The notes: generated by a model not told the origin, from the letters alone. A stretch of 27,611 nucleotides of DNA from Micavibrio_B sp044238965 (GCA_044238965.1 JBIICJ010000018.1:1-27611); one strand, 5' to 3'; counted from the stretch's first letter, positions 1 through 8,898 are shown. Program-made: numbers and translations.

Positions 1-1
1 T

Positions 2-199
2 TACAAATTGGGCGCGTCATACTTGAACAACGAAGAAGACCTTGGTGCAGATACTGAAACAGACCGTTATGCGGTTGGCGCTCAGTACTCATACGGTCCA
101 GGTATGTCATTCCGTGGTACAGTATCATACACAGAAGTTGATGGTACAACAGACACAGACGGTACAGCTGTAACCGTTGGTACAGTTGTAAGCTTCTAA
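2..199 (+). CDS. Outer-membrane porin, C-terminal fragment (5' end outside window)
   Basis: The reading frame is open from the first complete codon of the window and ends at TAA 197-199, so only the last 65 or so residues are present. They alternate polar and hydrophobic/aromatic residues as transmembrane beta-strands do (for example YAVGAQYSYG and FRGTVSYTEV), and the loops are rich in Asp, Thr and Gly. The protein ends in VVSF; a C-terminal Phe is the usual BAM-recognition signal of outer-membrane beta-barrels. This fits a Gram-negative general porin that lets small solutes cross the outer membrane. The subfamily cannot be judged from the fragment. A strong terminator follows directly, so this is the last gene of its transcript. 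Confidence 0.75.
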   Translation, partial: YKLGASYLNNEEDLGADTETDRYAVGAQYSYGPGMSFRGTVSYTEVDGTTDTDGTAVTVGTVVSF

Positions 200-221
200 T
201 CTAATTCGATAGAGATAAAAC

Positions 222-250
222 AAAAAGGCGGGATTATCTCCCGCCTTTTT
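222..250. terminator. Bidirectional intrinsic terminator
   Basis: A 12-bp perfect stem (222-233 with 239-250; core GGCGGGA/TCCCGCC) encloses the 5-nt loop TTATC. It is flanked by an A-run on the left and a T-run on the right (to 251), so it can stop transcription from either side. It serves the porin on the plus strand and the rsmC-rsuA-SIMPL unit arriving on the minus strand. Confidence 0.92.
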
Positions 251-274
251 TATGATCAATTTAAATTCAAAAAG

Positions 275-1033
275 TTATTCCAAATAATATTCAATCGTTG
301 ATACAACGCGCACTGATTTCTTTGGCGTTTCCGTTTCAATAACGGATGGATCGCGCGCTAAAATTTCAAAAATACCTTGATTGGCAGAACGAATTTGCCC
401 AACTTCTTGCCCACTATCTTTGGCAAATTGTTCGGCACTGTTACGCGCATTTTTGGTAGCCTCGGCTATCATCTCTGGTTTTACATCATTTAATTTGGTG
501 AATAAATATTGCGGCGCGGGGTTAAATCCACCATTTGGTTGTCCCAACAACACACCATCTTTGATTAATGTCGCAATATTTTGCGATGCTTTGACCATAT
601 TATCAATGTTGGTTGTGCGCATGCTAAAGGTTTGTGCCAAAATATAACGCGGCCCACCACTTGTATCTGATCCATATGTCTGTGCTTGTTTATCCGTCAC
701 CGTTATACCCGCCAAACGCATTTCATCATCGGTAAAACCTTGCGATTTGAAATACGCTAAAACTTTGGCCGCAGATGCATCTAATGATGCTTGCGCCATC
801 GGTAAATCATTCGAAATTGCAGTGAAATTGACTGACCATACAGCTAAATCTGCCATCACATCTTTGGTGGCAAGACCTTTGACAGTTACGTAACGATCAT
901 AGGATCTGAATAATTTTAACCCCGACATTACCTGATACCCAGCCACCATGATGGATACCGCCATAACAACAAGAGCAAAAATACTAATGTATTTCTTTTT
1001 ATCAGGTGAACATGAATTATCTGAACATGACAT
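275..1033 (-). CDS. SIMPL-domain (DUF541) membrane-anchored periplasmic protein
   Basis: This 252-residue protein has a short polar N-terminus, one hydrophobic segment at about residues 15-38 that probably acts as an uncleaved signal anchor, and then a SIMPL/DUF541 domain. Family features visible are the opening VTVKGLATKDVMADLAVW strand and a later stretch DVKPEMIAEATKNARNSAEQ followed by FAKDSGQEVGQI. Proteins of this family (E. coli YggE, mammalian SIMPL) are periplasmic or signalling-associated; YggE has been linked to oxidative-stress tolerance, but the biochemical role is unclear. It starts 8 bp after the rsuA-like stop and is the last gene of the minus-strand unit, before the terminator at 222-250. 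The family call is firm and the function is not known. Confidence 0.85.
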   Translation of the reverse strand: MSCSDNSCSPDKKKYISIFALVVMAVSIMVAGYQVMSGLKLFRSYDRYVTVKGLATKDVMADLAVWSVNFTAISNDLPMAQASLDASAAKVLAYFKSQGFTDDEMRLAGITVTDKQAQTYGSDTSGGPRYILAQTFSMRTTNIDNMVKASQNIATLIKDGVLLGQPNGGFNPAPQYLFTKLNDVKPEMIAEATKNARNSAEQFAKDSGQEVGQIRSANQGIFEILARDPSVIETETPKKSVRVVSTIEYYLE

Positions 1034-1041
1034 GGGCGGGT

Positions 1042-1767
1042 TTATCCTTTCGCAAAAATTTTCTCGATATCGTGTGATGATAATATCTGAAATGTGCCTT
1101 CCGCGATATCGCCTAAATCAAGTTGTCCAATACGTTCACGATGAAGTGTTAAAACTTTGTTGCCCACTGCGCCAAACATGCGGCGAATTTGGTGGTATCG
1201 TCCTTCGGTTAAAAACATAACGCCTGATTTGTCGTCCGCTGGTTGCCACAGGGCAGGTTTCAAAGGTTTTGTATCGTCTTTGAGGGTAAAATGCCCGCTC
1301 ATAAACAACGTAGTTTCATTACCATTAAGAGGGTCAGCCAATGTGACATTATATTTTTTGGTCACATGATGTTTGGGGGAAATAATACGGTGAAGTAAAT
1401 CACCGTCATCGGTTAGCAAAACCGCGCCACTTGAATCTTTGTCCAATCGTCCCGCAGGGGATAATTGTGGTGATCGCGCGCGAAACCGATCGGGCAATAA
1501 ATCAAAAATTATATTTCCCACTTCGTCGTGTGAACATGTATATCCCACTGGTTTATGTATCAATAATGTGAGGGGTGGCAAGGGATCAAGAGGTTCGCCA
1601 TCCACATGAATATTGATCGATGCAGGCGCAATATTTTCAGACGCGGATGTATGAGTGCCCAGATCAGATGTCACTAAGCCTGCCTTGATTAAATAGGCGA
1701 CATCTTTGCGTGACCCATATCCCAAATTTGATAATAACCGATCAAGGCGAATTTTTTTCTCACTCAT
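1042..1767 (-). CDS. rsuA: 16S rRNA pseudouridine synthase, RsuA type
   Basis: This 241-residue protein has an N-terminal S4 RNA-binding domain (about residues 4-60, IRLDRLLSNLGYGSRKDV) and a C-terminal RsuA/RluB/E/F catalytic domain. The catalytic aspartate is D109 in AGRLDKDSSG, followed by LLTDDGDLLHRI and the basic SPKHHVTKKYNV strand. The motif GYTCSHD and the spacing match E. coli RsuA (231 aa), which makes pseudouridine 516 in 16S rRNA. RluB/E/F paralogues act on 23S rRNA and cannot be fully excluded. The start codon overlaps the stop of the rsmC-like gene by ATGA (1764-1767), so translation is probably coupled and two small-subunit rRNA modifiers are made together. Confidence 0.88.
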   Translation of the reverse strand: MSEKKIRLDRLLSNLGYGSRKDVAYLIKAGLVTSDLGTHTSASENIAPASINIHVDGEPLDPLPPLTLLIHKPVGYTCSHDEVGNIIFDLLPDRFRARSPQLSPAGRLDKDSSGAVLLTDDGDLLHRIISPKHHVTKKYNVTLADPLNGNETTLFMSGHFTLKDDTKPLKPALWQPADDKSGVMFLTEGRYHQIRRMFGAVGNKVLTLHRERIGQLDLGDIAEGTFQILSSHDIEKIFAKG

Positions 1768-2747
1768 TTTTGTGCCTTATAAATTTTGAAACCTTTTGCG
1801 GTGATTAATAGAGATATATTTGTAAAATATTGCTGTAAAATCACTTCATACGGCAATGATTGGTTGGCAACCATGTAAAAATACCCACTTTGTTTTAAAT
1901 TTTTGGCGGCGTTTGTAATAAATGATTGCCCCAACTTGATTGATACGTCACGCCCCGTATGGAATGGCGGGTTTGAAATAACAAAATCATATTTTTGCGG
2001 TGACAGATAAGTGGTCGCATCACCATGCAGCACATGTGATCGCGCGCCAAATTGTTCTAAATTTTTAACAGCGCAGGATGTTGCACGAATATCAATATCA
2101 ATTGAATCGAGTTTTATAATTTGATTATGCGCGGATAATAAATAATGACCAAGAACACCAATCCCGCATCCAAAATCGGCGCCATTCCCTAAAAAATTTT
2201 CTGACGATAGGACATTTAAAAAAACCGCACTTCCCTTATCGGTTTCATCCCATGAGAAAATACCAGGCTGGCTCCATAATCCATCCTGTCGTTGTTGTGG
2301 CAAACCATCTGTAATCGCACTCTCAATAACTGAGACAGAGATTTTTGAAATGTCATATATATGAAAAATACGATGCTTATGTTTGGCAATCTCGTGATAT
2401 ATAAACCCATATTCATCACATAATTTCGCCAATGTTTTCCCGCCACTATCATTCGCGCCTGCCAAAATAATGTGGCCATCTGATTTTAGCCATTTTGTTG
2501 ATTGGGCGATGATATATCGCATTTCACGCTTGTGACCATTCACATTGATAAAAATAAGATCATAGGGTGGGTTTAATGGCGTAATTCTATCGGCGCGTAT
2601 CCATGATTCACCATTACATATTGATGCTGTCTGAGGGGCGTCAATTGTTAATATATTTTTTGTGAATACTTGAATATCAAAGGCATGAACCGCATATGAA
2701 AGGGCGTGATCAGTGGCCGTTGATAGGTAATTGTATAGGTGACTCAT
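1764..2747 (-). CDS. rsmC: 16S rRNA guanine-N2 methyltransferase, RsmC type
   Basis: This protein has 327 residues, near the usual length of RsmC (343 in E. coli). It shows the tandem layout of that family: an N-terminal degenerate methyltransferase-like half (about 1-145) and an active C-terminal Rossmann domain. Motif I is DFGCGIG (191-197), the SAM acidic loop is DSIDIDIRA, and the catalytic motif is NPPFHTG (259-265), the N-P-P-F signature of base N2-guanine methyltransferases. The region after it (ANQSLPYEVIL) also matches RsmC, which makes m2G1207 of 16S rRNA. RlmG is a related alternative. It is the first gene of the minus-strand unit. No clear Shine-Dalgarno precedes ATG 2745-2747, and a perfect palindrome begins 6 bp upstream. 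Confidence 0.85.
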   Translation of the reverse strand: MSHLYNYLSTATDHALSYAVHAFDIQVFTKNILTIDAPQTASICNGESWIRADRITPLNPPYDLIFINVNGHKREMRYIIAQSTKWLKSDGHIILAGANDSGGKTLAKLCDEYGFIYHEIAKHKHRIFHIYDISKISVSVIESAITDGLPQQRQDGLWSQPGIFSWDETDKGSAVFLNVLSSENFLGNGADFGCGIGVLGHYLLSAHNQIIKLDSIDIDIRATSCAVKNLEQFGARSHVLHGDATTYLSPQKYDFVISNPPFHTGRDVSIKLGQSFITNAAKNLKQSGYFYMVANQSLPYEVILQQYFTNISLLITAKGFKIYKAQK

Positions 2748-2752
2748 AACAT

Positions 2753-2769
2753 TATTTGTGCCACAAATA
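2753..2769. promoter_or_regulatory. Perfect 17-bp palindrome, candidate operator between rsmC and the efflux operon
   Basis: TATTTGTG-C-CACAAATA is a perfect inverted repeat with 8-bp arms and a single central base. It lies in the 62-bp divergent gap (2748-2809), 6 bp before the rsmC start and 41 bp before the adaptor start. A -10-like GATAAT (2770-2775) abuts it on the efflux side, though no convincing -35 is seen. Size and symmetry suit a dimeric repressor controlling the pump and possibly rsmC. No regulator gene is adjacent, so the binding protein is unknown. Confidence 0.45.
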
Positions 2770-2809
2770 GATAATAATTTTTACCCTTATTTTTCAAAAA
2801 GGTTGTTTT

Positions 2810-4153
2810 ATGAATTCAATTCATGATTTTGATGCTCCTCAAACCCATAAACGTAAAAAATGGCCTTTAATTATTGGTGGTCTTGTTGTTGTCGGTTTAT
2901 TGGGATGGACGGGTGTTAGTTTATTTTTCAAAATTAAATTCGGTGATTTTCAGCCGCCATTTTCACCGCCCGCAATTGTGGTTGCGATTGTTGAAACCAA
3001 AACAATTCAAGATCAGATTGAAGCCGTCGGCACAACCGAGGCAAATAATTCTGCCAGCATAACATCATCTGTCACTGAACGTGTGACATCATTACCTGTT
3101 GAAGATGGCGCGGTCGTCAGCAAAGGAAATGTGATTGCCATTTTAAGTGATACAGCAGAGCGCGCGAATGTTGCCGAAGCACAACAAGCCTATAATCGTT
3201 ATCAAAAATTAGCGGATATGAATATTGCATCAAGAGCCCGCCAAGAACAGGAATTATCGCGTTTGGAAATGGCTAATGCTGATTTAGATGATCGTGTGAT
3301 CCGCGCCCCATTTGACGGGGTTTTGGGCATTATTAATGTTGATGTGGGTGATATGTTGACGCCTGGCACAATGATCACAACATTAGATGATATTGACCCT
3401 GTTGATATAGAATTCACTGTACCAGAATCAGAAATCGCAGGCATTGCCATTGAAATGCCAATCACTGCCACTAGTGAAGCGTTTAAAAATGATTTATTTG
3501 AGGGCAAAATCACCGCAATTGATTCGCGCATTGACCCCATGACACGCGCCCTTCGCGTGAAAGCCTCTATTCCCAATACTGATGGTCGTTTAAAACCAGG
3601 TTTATTAATGCGCACAAAAATTATTAAAGCGGTGCGACCTGCAATGATTTTACCAGAGGGTGCGATCTTATCCAAAGGAGATCAAAAATCAGTTTTAGTG
3701 GTTGGTAAAGATGATATAGCATTGGAAAAAAATATTACCGTGGGTACACGTCAATCAGGATTTGTTGAGATAACATCAGGTTTGTCAAATGGCGATAAAG
3801 TTATTATTGAAGGTCAAATCAAAGCGCAGCCAAATACCAAAGTCAAAATTGTATCAACGCGAACCATTGATGAAATTACCAAAGATGCATTGAGTTTTGC
3901 CGTAGATCGTAAACGCGAAGCCATTGAAACTGAGATGAAGGTTCAATCAACTGTTGGTACAACTACACCGACGACCGAAACAGAACCAACGATAGATGAA
4001 GCGCCAGTTTCAACCCCCGCACCAGTGGAACCATCACAGGATGTAGATGTTAAAGAAAAGAATGATACAACTATCGATACAGATGAACCAATAACATCTC
4101 CTGAAACATCTCCCCTTCGTATTCAAAAAGATGAGGCAGCTCCAGCACCATGA
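2810..4153 (+). CDS. RND efflux periplasmic adaptor (membrane fusion protein)
   Basis: This 447-residue adaptor links an inner-membrane RND pump to an outer-membrane channel. It has an N-terminal membrane anchor (about residues 17-37, after a KRKK basic stretch), a split lipoyl/barrel-sandwich domain (VTSLPVEDGAVVSKGNVIA and VIRAPFDGVLGIINVDVGD), a short coiled-coil hairpin between the two halves, and beta-barrel and membrane-proximal domains (ALRVKASIPNTDGRLKPG; SGLSNGDKVIIEGQ). The order is typical of the AcrA/MexA superfamily. Unusual is a C-terminal tail of about 65 residues (from about 381) rich in Thr, Pro, Glu and Asp, which is probably disordered. The stop overlaps the permease start as ATGA (4150-4153). 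A weak AAGG lies 8 nt upstream of the start. Confidence 0.92.
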   Translation: MNSIHDFDAPQTHKRKKWPLIIGGLVVVGLLGWTGVSLFFKIKFGDFQPPFSPPAIVVAIVETKTIQDQIEAVGTTEANNSASITSSVTERVTSLPVEDGAVVSKGNVIAILSDTAERANVAEAQQAYNRYQKLADMNIASRARQEQELSRLEMANADLDDRVIRAPFDGVLGIINVDVGDMLTPGTMITTLDDIDPVDIEFTVPESEIAGIAIEMPITATSEAFKNDLFEGKITAIDSRIDPMTRALRVKASIPNTDGRLKPGLLMRTKIIKAVRPAMILPEGAILSKGDQKSVLVVGKDDIALEKNITVGTRQSGFVEITSGLSNGDKVIIEGQIKAQPNTKVKIVSTRTIDEITKDALSFAVDRKREAIETEMKVQSTVGTTTPTTETEPTIDEAPVSTPAPVEPSQDVDVKEKNDTTIDTDEPITSPETSPLRIQKDEAAPAP

Positions 4154-7100
4154 TTTTATCTGACGTTTCATTAAAGCGCCCCATCTTTGCGGCGGTTTTA
4201 AGTATTTTGATCATCCTGATTGGTGTTGTGGCCTTTACCCGCCTACCACTTCGTGAATTTCCTGATATTGAAGCGCCTGTTGTATCAGTTGAAACGATTT
4301 ACATTGGCGCGGCATCCAGCATCATTGAAACCCGCATTACGCAGGTTTTAGAAGATAGTATTTCGGGCATTGAAGGTATTCGATCAATTGAATCAAAATC
4401 AGAAGATGGAATTTCAAACATAACAATTGAATTTTCATTAGACCGCAATGTTGACGAAGCGGCAAATGATGTACGTGACCGCGTATCTAGAATATTAAGC
4501 CGCCTGCCCGATGAAGCAGAACAACCACAAATTTCGAAATTTGATGCGAATACAGATGCGATTTTCTGGATCGCGCTGCAAAGTAAAACACGAAATGCGC
4601 TTGAAATTACCGATTATGCCGATCGTAATATCATTGATCGTTTATCTGTTTTGGACGGTGTCGCACGCATTCAAATTGGCGGTGAACGCCGTTATGCCAT
4701 GCGTGTATGGTTGGACCGCAAAGCGCTGGCAGCACGCGATTTAACCCCTGCCGATATTGAAACAGCATTGCGCCGTGAGAATGTGGAATTACCCGCAGGA
4801 CGCGTGGAATCGCTTGACCGCGAATTTATCGTACGCGTTGATCGTTTGTATAACAACGAAGATGATTTCAAAAACTTAATCGTAAAACGCGGGTCTGATG
4901 GATATTTGATCCGCATGTCTGACATCGCCAAAATTGAAAAAGGCGCGCGCGATGAACGTACCGAATTACGTTATAATGGTAATGCGTCAATTGGTTTGGG
5001 AATAGCGAAACAATCGAATGCGAATGCCTTAAGTGTTGTTCAAGAAGTTCGTGCGGAAATGGAAGAGATGAGAAAAACATTGCCGCCCGATATGATCATG
5101 GAAACAGCATTTGATTCCGCGTTATATATTGATGCGGCTATTCATGAGGTTTATTTAACATTCTTTATTACAATCGGGCTTGTGATATTGGTTATTTATG
5201 CCTTTTTGGGTGATTGGCGCGCCACCATTATTCCAACACTTGCCATTCCCGTATCATTATTGGGGTCATTTATTGTTTTATGGGCGTTTGGTTTTTCAAT
5301 TAATCTTTTAACTTTGTTGGCGCTGGTTCTTGCGATCGGATTGGTGGTTGATGATGCCATCGTTGTGCTTGAAAATATTTATAAACGTATTGAAAATGGA
5401 GAAAAACCATTAGTTGCTTCTTATAAAGGGGTAAACCAAGTGGCATTTGCCGTTATTGCAACCACATTGGTTTTGATTGCGGTGTTTGTTCCCGTCTCAT
5501 TAATTCCAGGAGATGCAGGAAAATTATTCACTGAATTTGCATGGGCAATGATCGGCGCGATTGCTTTCTCTGCCATTGTGGCTTTGTCATTATCCCCTAT
5601 GTTGTGTTCAAAAATTTTGAAACGCCAAACAGGCGAACATAAAATTAGCCTTATCACACAAAAGTTGAATAATTTTTTAGACAAAGCAACAGTGCGTTAT
5701 ATGAATACGCTGAATTGGTGTTTTGGTCACGTAAAGTTAATTATTTTATTCATGGTTTTTGTCATTGGCGCTGGGGCGTTTTTTATCAAATATGTACCAT
5801 CGGAATACGCGCCTCTCGAAGATAAAGGATATTTTTTGGCAGTAATGATTGCGCCCGAAGGATCATCATTAGAATACTCGAAACGCCAAATGTCTTTGGT
5901 TGAAGAAAAATTATTCAAATTATTACCACCAGACGTAAGTAAGAAAAAAGACAGCACTGGCGAGTCAAACGGGATTGTAACAATTGTTCCCGCAGGATTT
6001 TCATCAACGGGCGCTGTTAATGGCGGCTTCTCATTTGTATTGCTAAAGCCATGGGCTGAGCGAGAGCGCAACGTCAAAGATATTATTTGGGGTGATTTTA
6101 TGAAAGGCACACCTGGCGTGTTCCAAGATTTTATGTCGATCCCTGGTATTTTGGCATTCCCTATTCAACCATCATCATTTGGCAGTGGGTTTGATACCCC
6201 CGTTCAATTTGTCATCGCTGGCCCATCATATGAGGTATTGGCGCAATGGCGCGATAAAATGTTACCCAAAATTCGCGGTAACGATAAACTACGTAACGTT
6301 GATTGGGATTATAAAGAAACCAAACCACAATATCGTATTTCAATCGATACAATCAAAGCCGCTGATCTGGGCGTGAGTGTTACGGATATTGGTAACGCAT
6401 TACAGACCTTTTATGGATCACGTGAGGTTACATCTTATATCGATAACGGCGAAGAATATGATGTTGTACTGCAGGGTCAGGACCAAGACCGCGCGACCGC
6501 AGACGGGATGAATAATATTTATGTGCGTTCTGCAAAAACAAACGGATTAATTCCTTTATCCAACGTTGTAAATATTCGCGAATCGGCGGATGCAGGATCA
6601 TTAAATCGTTTCAACCGTCAACGCGCGATCACAATTTCTGCAAACCTTGCCCCTGGCTATACATTAGGGCAAGCGCTAACATTTCTTGAAGATATTGCCA
6701 AAGAGGAATTACCATCTGAGGCAAAAATTAGTTACAAGGGTGATAGTCAAGATTATAAAGATTCCGGCACTGGTATTTATTTAACATTCCTACTTGCTCT
6801 GATCGCGGTTTATTTATTCCTTGCCGCTCAATTTGAAAACTGGATTCACCCCTTTGTTATTTTAACCACAGTGCCACTTGCGGTTGTGGGCGCGCTGTGG
6901 GGATTATTCCTGACTGGCGCCACATTAAATATTTATACGCAGATTGGTTTGATCATGCTCGTCGGTTTGGCAACCAAAAACGGTATTTTGATTGTGGAAT
7001 TTGCCAATCAATTACGCGACGAAGGTTTGGAATTAATTGATGCTATCAAACACGCCGCCGAACAACGTTTACGTCCTATTATTATGACGTCAGTTGCAAC

Positions 7101-7311
7101 GGTAGCTGGCGCTGTGCCTTTAATTTTGGCAACTGGTGCAGGTGCGGAAAGTCGCTTCCCGATTGGCGTTGTGATTTTTGCTGGCGTTATTTTTTCAACA
7201 TTCTTTACATTATTTGTTGTACCAACATTTTATACATTGCTGGCGCGCGGTACAAATTCGCCCGAAACAGTGGCGCGCCAATTGGAATCTGAGTTAAATG
7301 AAAGAGTATAA
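4150..7311 (+). CDS. RND multidrug efflux permease (AcrB/HAE-1 type)
   Basis: This 1053-residue inner-membrane proton antiporter has the full AcrB length (1049 in E. coli). It starts with the standard cytoplasmic segment LKRPIFAAVLS before TM1 and has two large periplasmic loops and twelve membrane helices. The proton relay is intact: adjacent aspartates D401/D402 in TM4 (GLVVDDAIVVLENI) and K943 in TM10 (LVGLATKNGILIVEF). The set FPDIEAPVV and DRVSRILSRLPDEAEQP places it in the HAE-1 family, which exports hydrophobic or amphiphilic drugs, rather than the heavy-metal CusA branch. It is coupled to the adaptor by ATGA overlap and followed without a gap by the MATE gene. No outer-membrane TolC-like partner is encoded in the window. 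The substrate cannot be predicted. Confidence 0.95.
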   Translation: MILSDVSLKRPIFAAVLSILIILIGVVAFTRLPLREFPDIEAPVVSVETIYIGAASSIIETRITQVLEDSISGIEGIRSIESKSEDGISNITIEFSLDRNVDEAANDVRDRVSRILSRLPDEAEQPQISKFDANTDAIFWIALQSKTRNALEITDYADRNIIDRLSVLDGVARIQIGGERRYAMRVWLDRKALAARDLTPADIETALRRENVELPAGRVESLDREFIVRVDRLYNNEDDFKNLIVKRGSDGYLIRMSDIAKIEKGARDERTELRYNGNASIGLGIAKQSNANALSVVQEVRAEMEEMRKTLPPDMIMETAFDSALYIDAAIHEVYLTFFITIGLVILVIYAFLGDWRATIIPTLAIPVSLLGSFIVLWAFGFSINLLTLLALVLAIGLVVDDAIVVLENIYKRIENGEKPLVASYKGVNQVAFAVIATTLVLIAVFVPVSLIPGDAGKLFTEFAWAMIGAIAFSAIVALSLSPMLCSKILKRQTGEHKISLITQKLNNFLDKATVRYMNTLNWCFGHVKLIILFMVFVIGAGAFFIKYVPSEYAPLEDKGYFLAVMIAPEGSSLEYSKRQMSLVEEKLFKLLPPDVSKKKDSTGESNGIVTIVPAGFSSTGAVNGGFSFVLLKPWAERERNVKDIIWGDFMKGTPGVFQDFMSIPGILAFPIQPSSFGSGFDTPVQFVIAGPSYEVLAQWRDKMLPKIRGNDKLRNVDWDYKETKPQYRISIDTIKAADLGVSVTDIGNALQTFYGSREVTSYIDNGEEYDVVLQGQDQDRATADGMNNIYVRSAKTNGLIPLSNVVNIRESADAGSLNRFNRQRAITISANLAPGYTLGQALTFLEDIAKEELPSEAKISYKGDSQDYKDSGTGIYLTFLLALIAVYLFLAAQFENWIHPFVILTTVPLAVVGALWGLFLTGATLNIYTQIGLIMLVGLATKNGILIVEFANQLRDEGLELIDAIKHAAEQRLRPIIMTSVATVAGAVPLILATGAGAESRFPIGVVIFAGVIFSTFFTLFVVPTFYTLLARGTNSPETVARQLESELNERV

Positions 7312-8652
7312 ATGACTGGTGCACGTAAGGTTGACCTAACCACAGGGTCTATCCGAAAACATTTGGTCCGCATGACCATCCCCATGACATGGGGCATTTT
7401 GATGTTGATCAGTTTTCAATTGGTTAACACATATTGGATATCAAAATTAGGTACAGATGATTTAGCGGCTATGTCGTTCACTTATCCCGTTACCTTTGCC
7501 ATCTTCTCAATTTTTTTAGGATTTGGTATCGCCATGTCGTCAATCGTATCGCGATTAATCGGTGCAGGACAATTGGATGATGTAAAGCGCGTGGTCACGC
7601 ACGGATTGCTTTTGGTATTTTTGTCATCCTTATTAGTGGCAATTATCGGGCATACTTTCATGCACACTATATTTCATGCCATGGGTGCGTCAGATATAAT
7701 GATAAATCGGATTGATGATTACATGGTGCTTTATTGGTGGGGCACATTTTTCATTTGTATGCCGATCGTGGCAAATTCATCGCTTCGCGCAGGCGGTGAA
7801 ACCATTATTCCCGCCATTGTTATGACGGTGGCGGCATTGGCTAATGCTGTGATGGATCCATTATTAATATTCGGATTATACGGCTTTCCGCGTCTGGAAT
7901 TACAGGGCGCAGCGATCAGTAATATCATTGCCAATGCCTGCGCTATGATCGTGTGTCTGACGATTATGGCGCGACGGAAAATGATTTGTTTATCGTATTT
8001 AAAAGATCTCAATAAATTCAAAGACTCTACAAAACGATTGTTAATGATTGCCCTTCCTGCGGGCATTACCAACATGTTGCCTGCTATTTATAATTCGGTC
8101 GTTGTAAGTATTTTAACCGCATCAGGTGCGGCGGCTGTGGCGGCTTATGGCGTTGTAAACCGCGTTGAATCATTTGCCTTTGTGATTTTAATTGGTTTGG
8201 CATCAGGCATGACTCCAATTTTAGGACAAAATTTTGGCGCTAAAAACTTTGATCGTATTCGCGAAACGATGAATGATGTTTTGTTTTTCTCATTATTATG
8301 GTCAGTCTTTGTTGGTATTATTTTGACCGTATTTTCAATGCCAATTGCGCAAATTTTTTCAAATGATGAAACTGTACAAAAAATCATTATTCAATATTTT
8401 ATTATAATCGCGTTTTGTTTTCCGTTTGCCTTTGTATCAAATGGATGGTCATCCGCCTTTAACGCGCTTGGAAAACCACAAATTGCTGTTGCAATATTAT
8501 TTACAAAAACAATTTTGGTTATGATTCCTGCCGCCATAATAGGATATAAAATCGCGGGTACCATGGGCACATTTTGGGCGATTGCAATTGCACATACAAT
8601 CACAGGTTCAATTATTCACCTATGGGCGCATCGTCGTCTAATGGTGATGTGA
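7312..8652 (+). CDS. MATE family efflux transporter
   Basis: This 446-residue polytopic membrane protein has about twelve hydrophobic segments in two similar halves, the normal size for MATE transporters. Family features are the N-terminal IRKHLVRMTIPMTWG, the QLVNTYWISKLGTDDLAAMS segment after TM1 and the QNFGAKNFDRIRE loop at mid-protein. Such proteins export cationic drugs or metabolites using a Na+ or H+ gradient. ATG follows the permease TAA directly (TAAATG), so the three transporter genes form one operon. It might extend the pump's range or act on a shared substrate. Affinity to the NorM or DinF branch was not resolved. Confidence 0.9.
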   Translation: MTGARKVDLTTGSIRKHLVRMTIPMTWGILMLISFQLVNTYWISKLGTDDLAAMSFTYPVTFAIFSIFLGFGIAMSSIVSRLIGAGQLDDVKRVVTHGLLLVFLSSLLVAIIGHTFMHTIFHAMGASDIMINRIDDYMVLYWWGTFFICMPIVANSSLRAGGETIIPAIVMTVAALANAVMDPLLIFGLYGFPRLELQGAAISNIIANACAMIVCLTIMARRKMICLSYLKDLNKFKDSTKRLLMIALPAGITNMLPAIYNSVVVSILTASGAAAVAAYGVVNRVESFAFVILIGLASGMTPILGQNFGAKNFDRIRETMNDVLFFSLLWSVFVGIILTVFSMPIAQIFSNDETVQKIIIQYFIIIAFCFPFAFVSNGWSSAFNALGKPQIAVAILFTKTILVMIPAAIIGYKIAGTMGTFWAIAIAHTITGSIIHLWAHRRLMVM

Positions 8653-8661
8653 GAAAATTTA

Positions 8662-8874
8662 TTATTGAGGCACAGTTTCTGGTGCAGGTATTGGCGCAGT
8701 TTGCTCTGTTGGTATAATCTCAGATGTTATCGGGGCGGCAGGTGCGGCGCTGTCAACCACAGGTGTAGATACGGTTTGTGGGTCACATGAAATTAATAAA
8801 AATGATAATATCACTACAAGAATAGACAAAGTGAATGCGCCCAATAAAAATTTTGTACTGCGGTTACGGTTCAT
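8662..8874 (-). CDS. Small Ala/Pro-rich lipoprotein, function unknown
   Basis: The start chosen is ATG 8872-8874, which has a good Shine-Dalgarno AAGGAG 9 nt upstream; the frame is open further upstream but lacks such a site. The 70-residue product begins MNRNRSTKFLLGAFTLSI, a basic n-region and hydrophobic h-region, and then has a lipobox-like LLIS-C. Asp follows the cysteine (CDP), which in E. coli is the Lol-avoidance signal for retention in the inner membrane. The mature part, about 40 residues, is Ala/Pro/Thr/Glu-rich and probably unstructured. The gene converges on the MATE gene (9 bp between stops) and diverges from the sugar cluster. The family was not recognised. Confidence 0.6.
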   Translation of the reverse strand: MNRNRSTKFLLGAFTLSILVVILSFLLISCDPQTVSTPVVDSAAPAAPITSEIIPTEQTAPIPAPETVPQ

Positions 8875-8898
8875 GGGTATGGGCTCCTTATGCATTAT

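Noticed and set aside
2791..2808. Hairpin CCTTATTTTT/CAAAAAGG covering the adaptor's Shine-Dalgarno as an RNA thermometer or switch.
   Set aside because: It has only six pairs with a bulge and mostly A-T pairing; it is not stable enough to support a claim.
3202..3675. A 157-codon minus-strand frame inside the RND adaptor gene.
   Set aside because: It is antisense to a well-supported adaptor domain and has no start signal or family resemblance.
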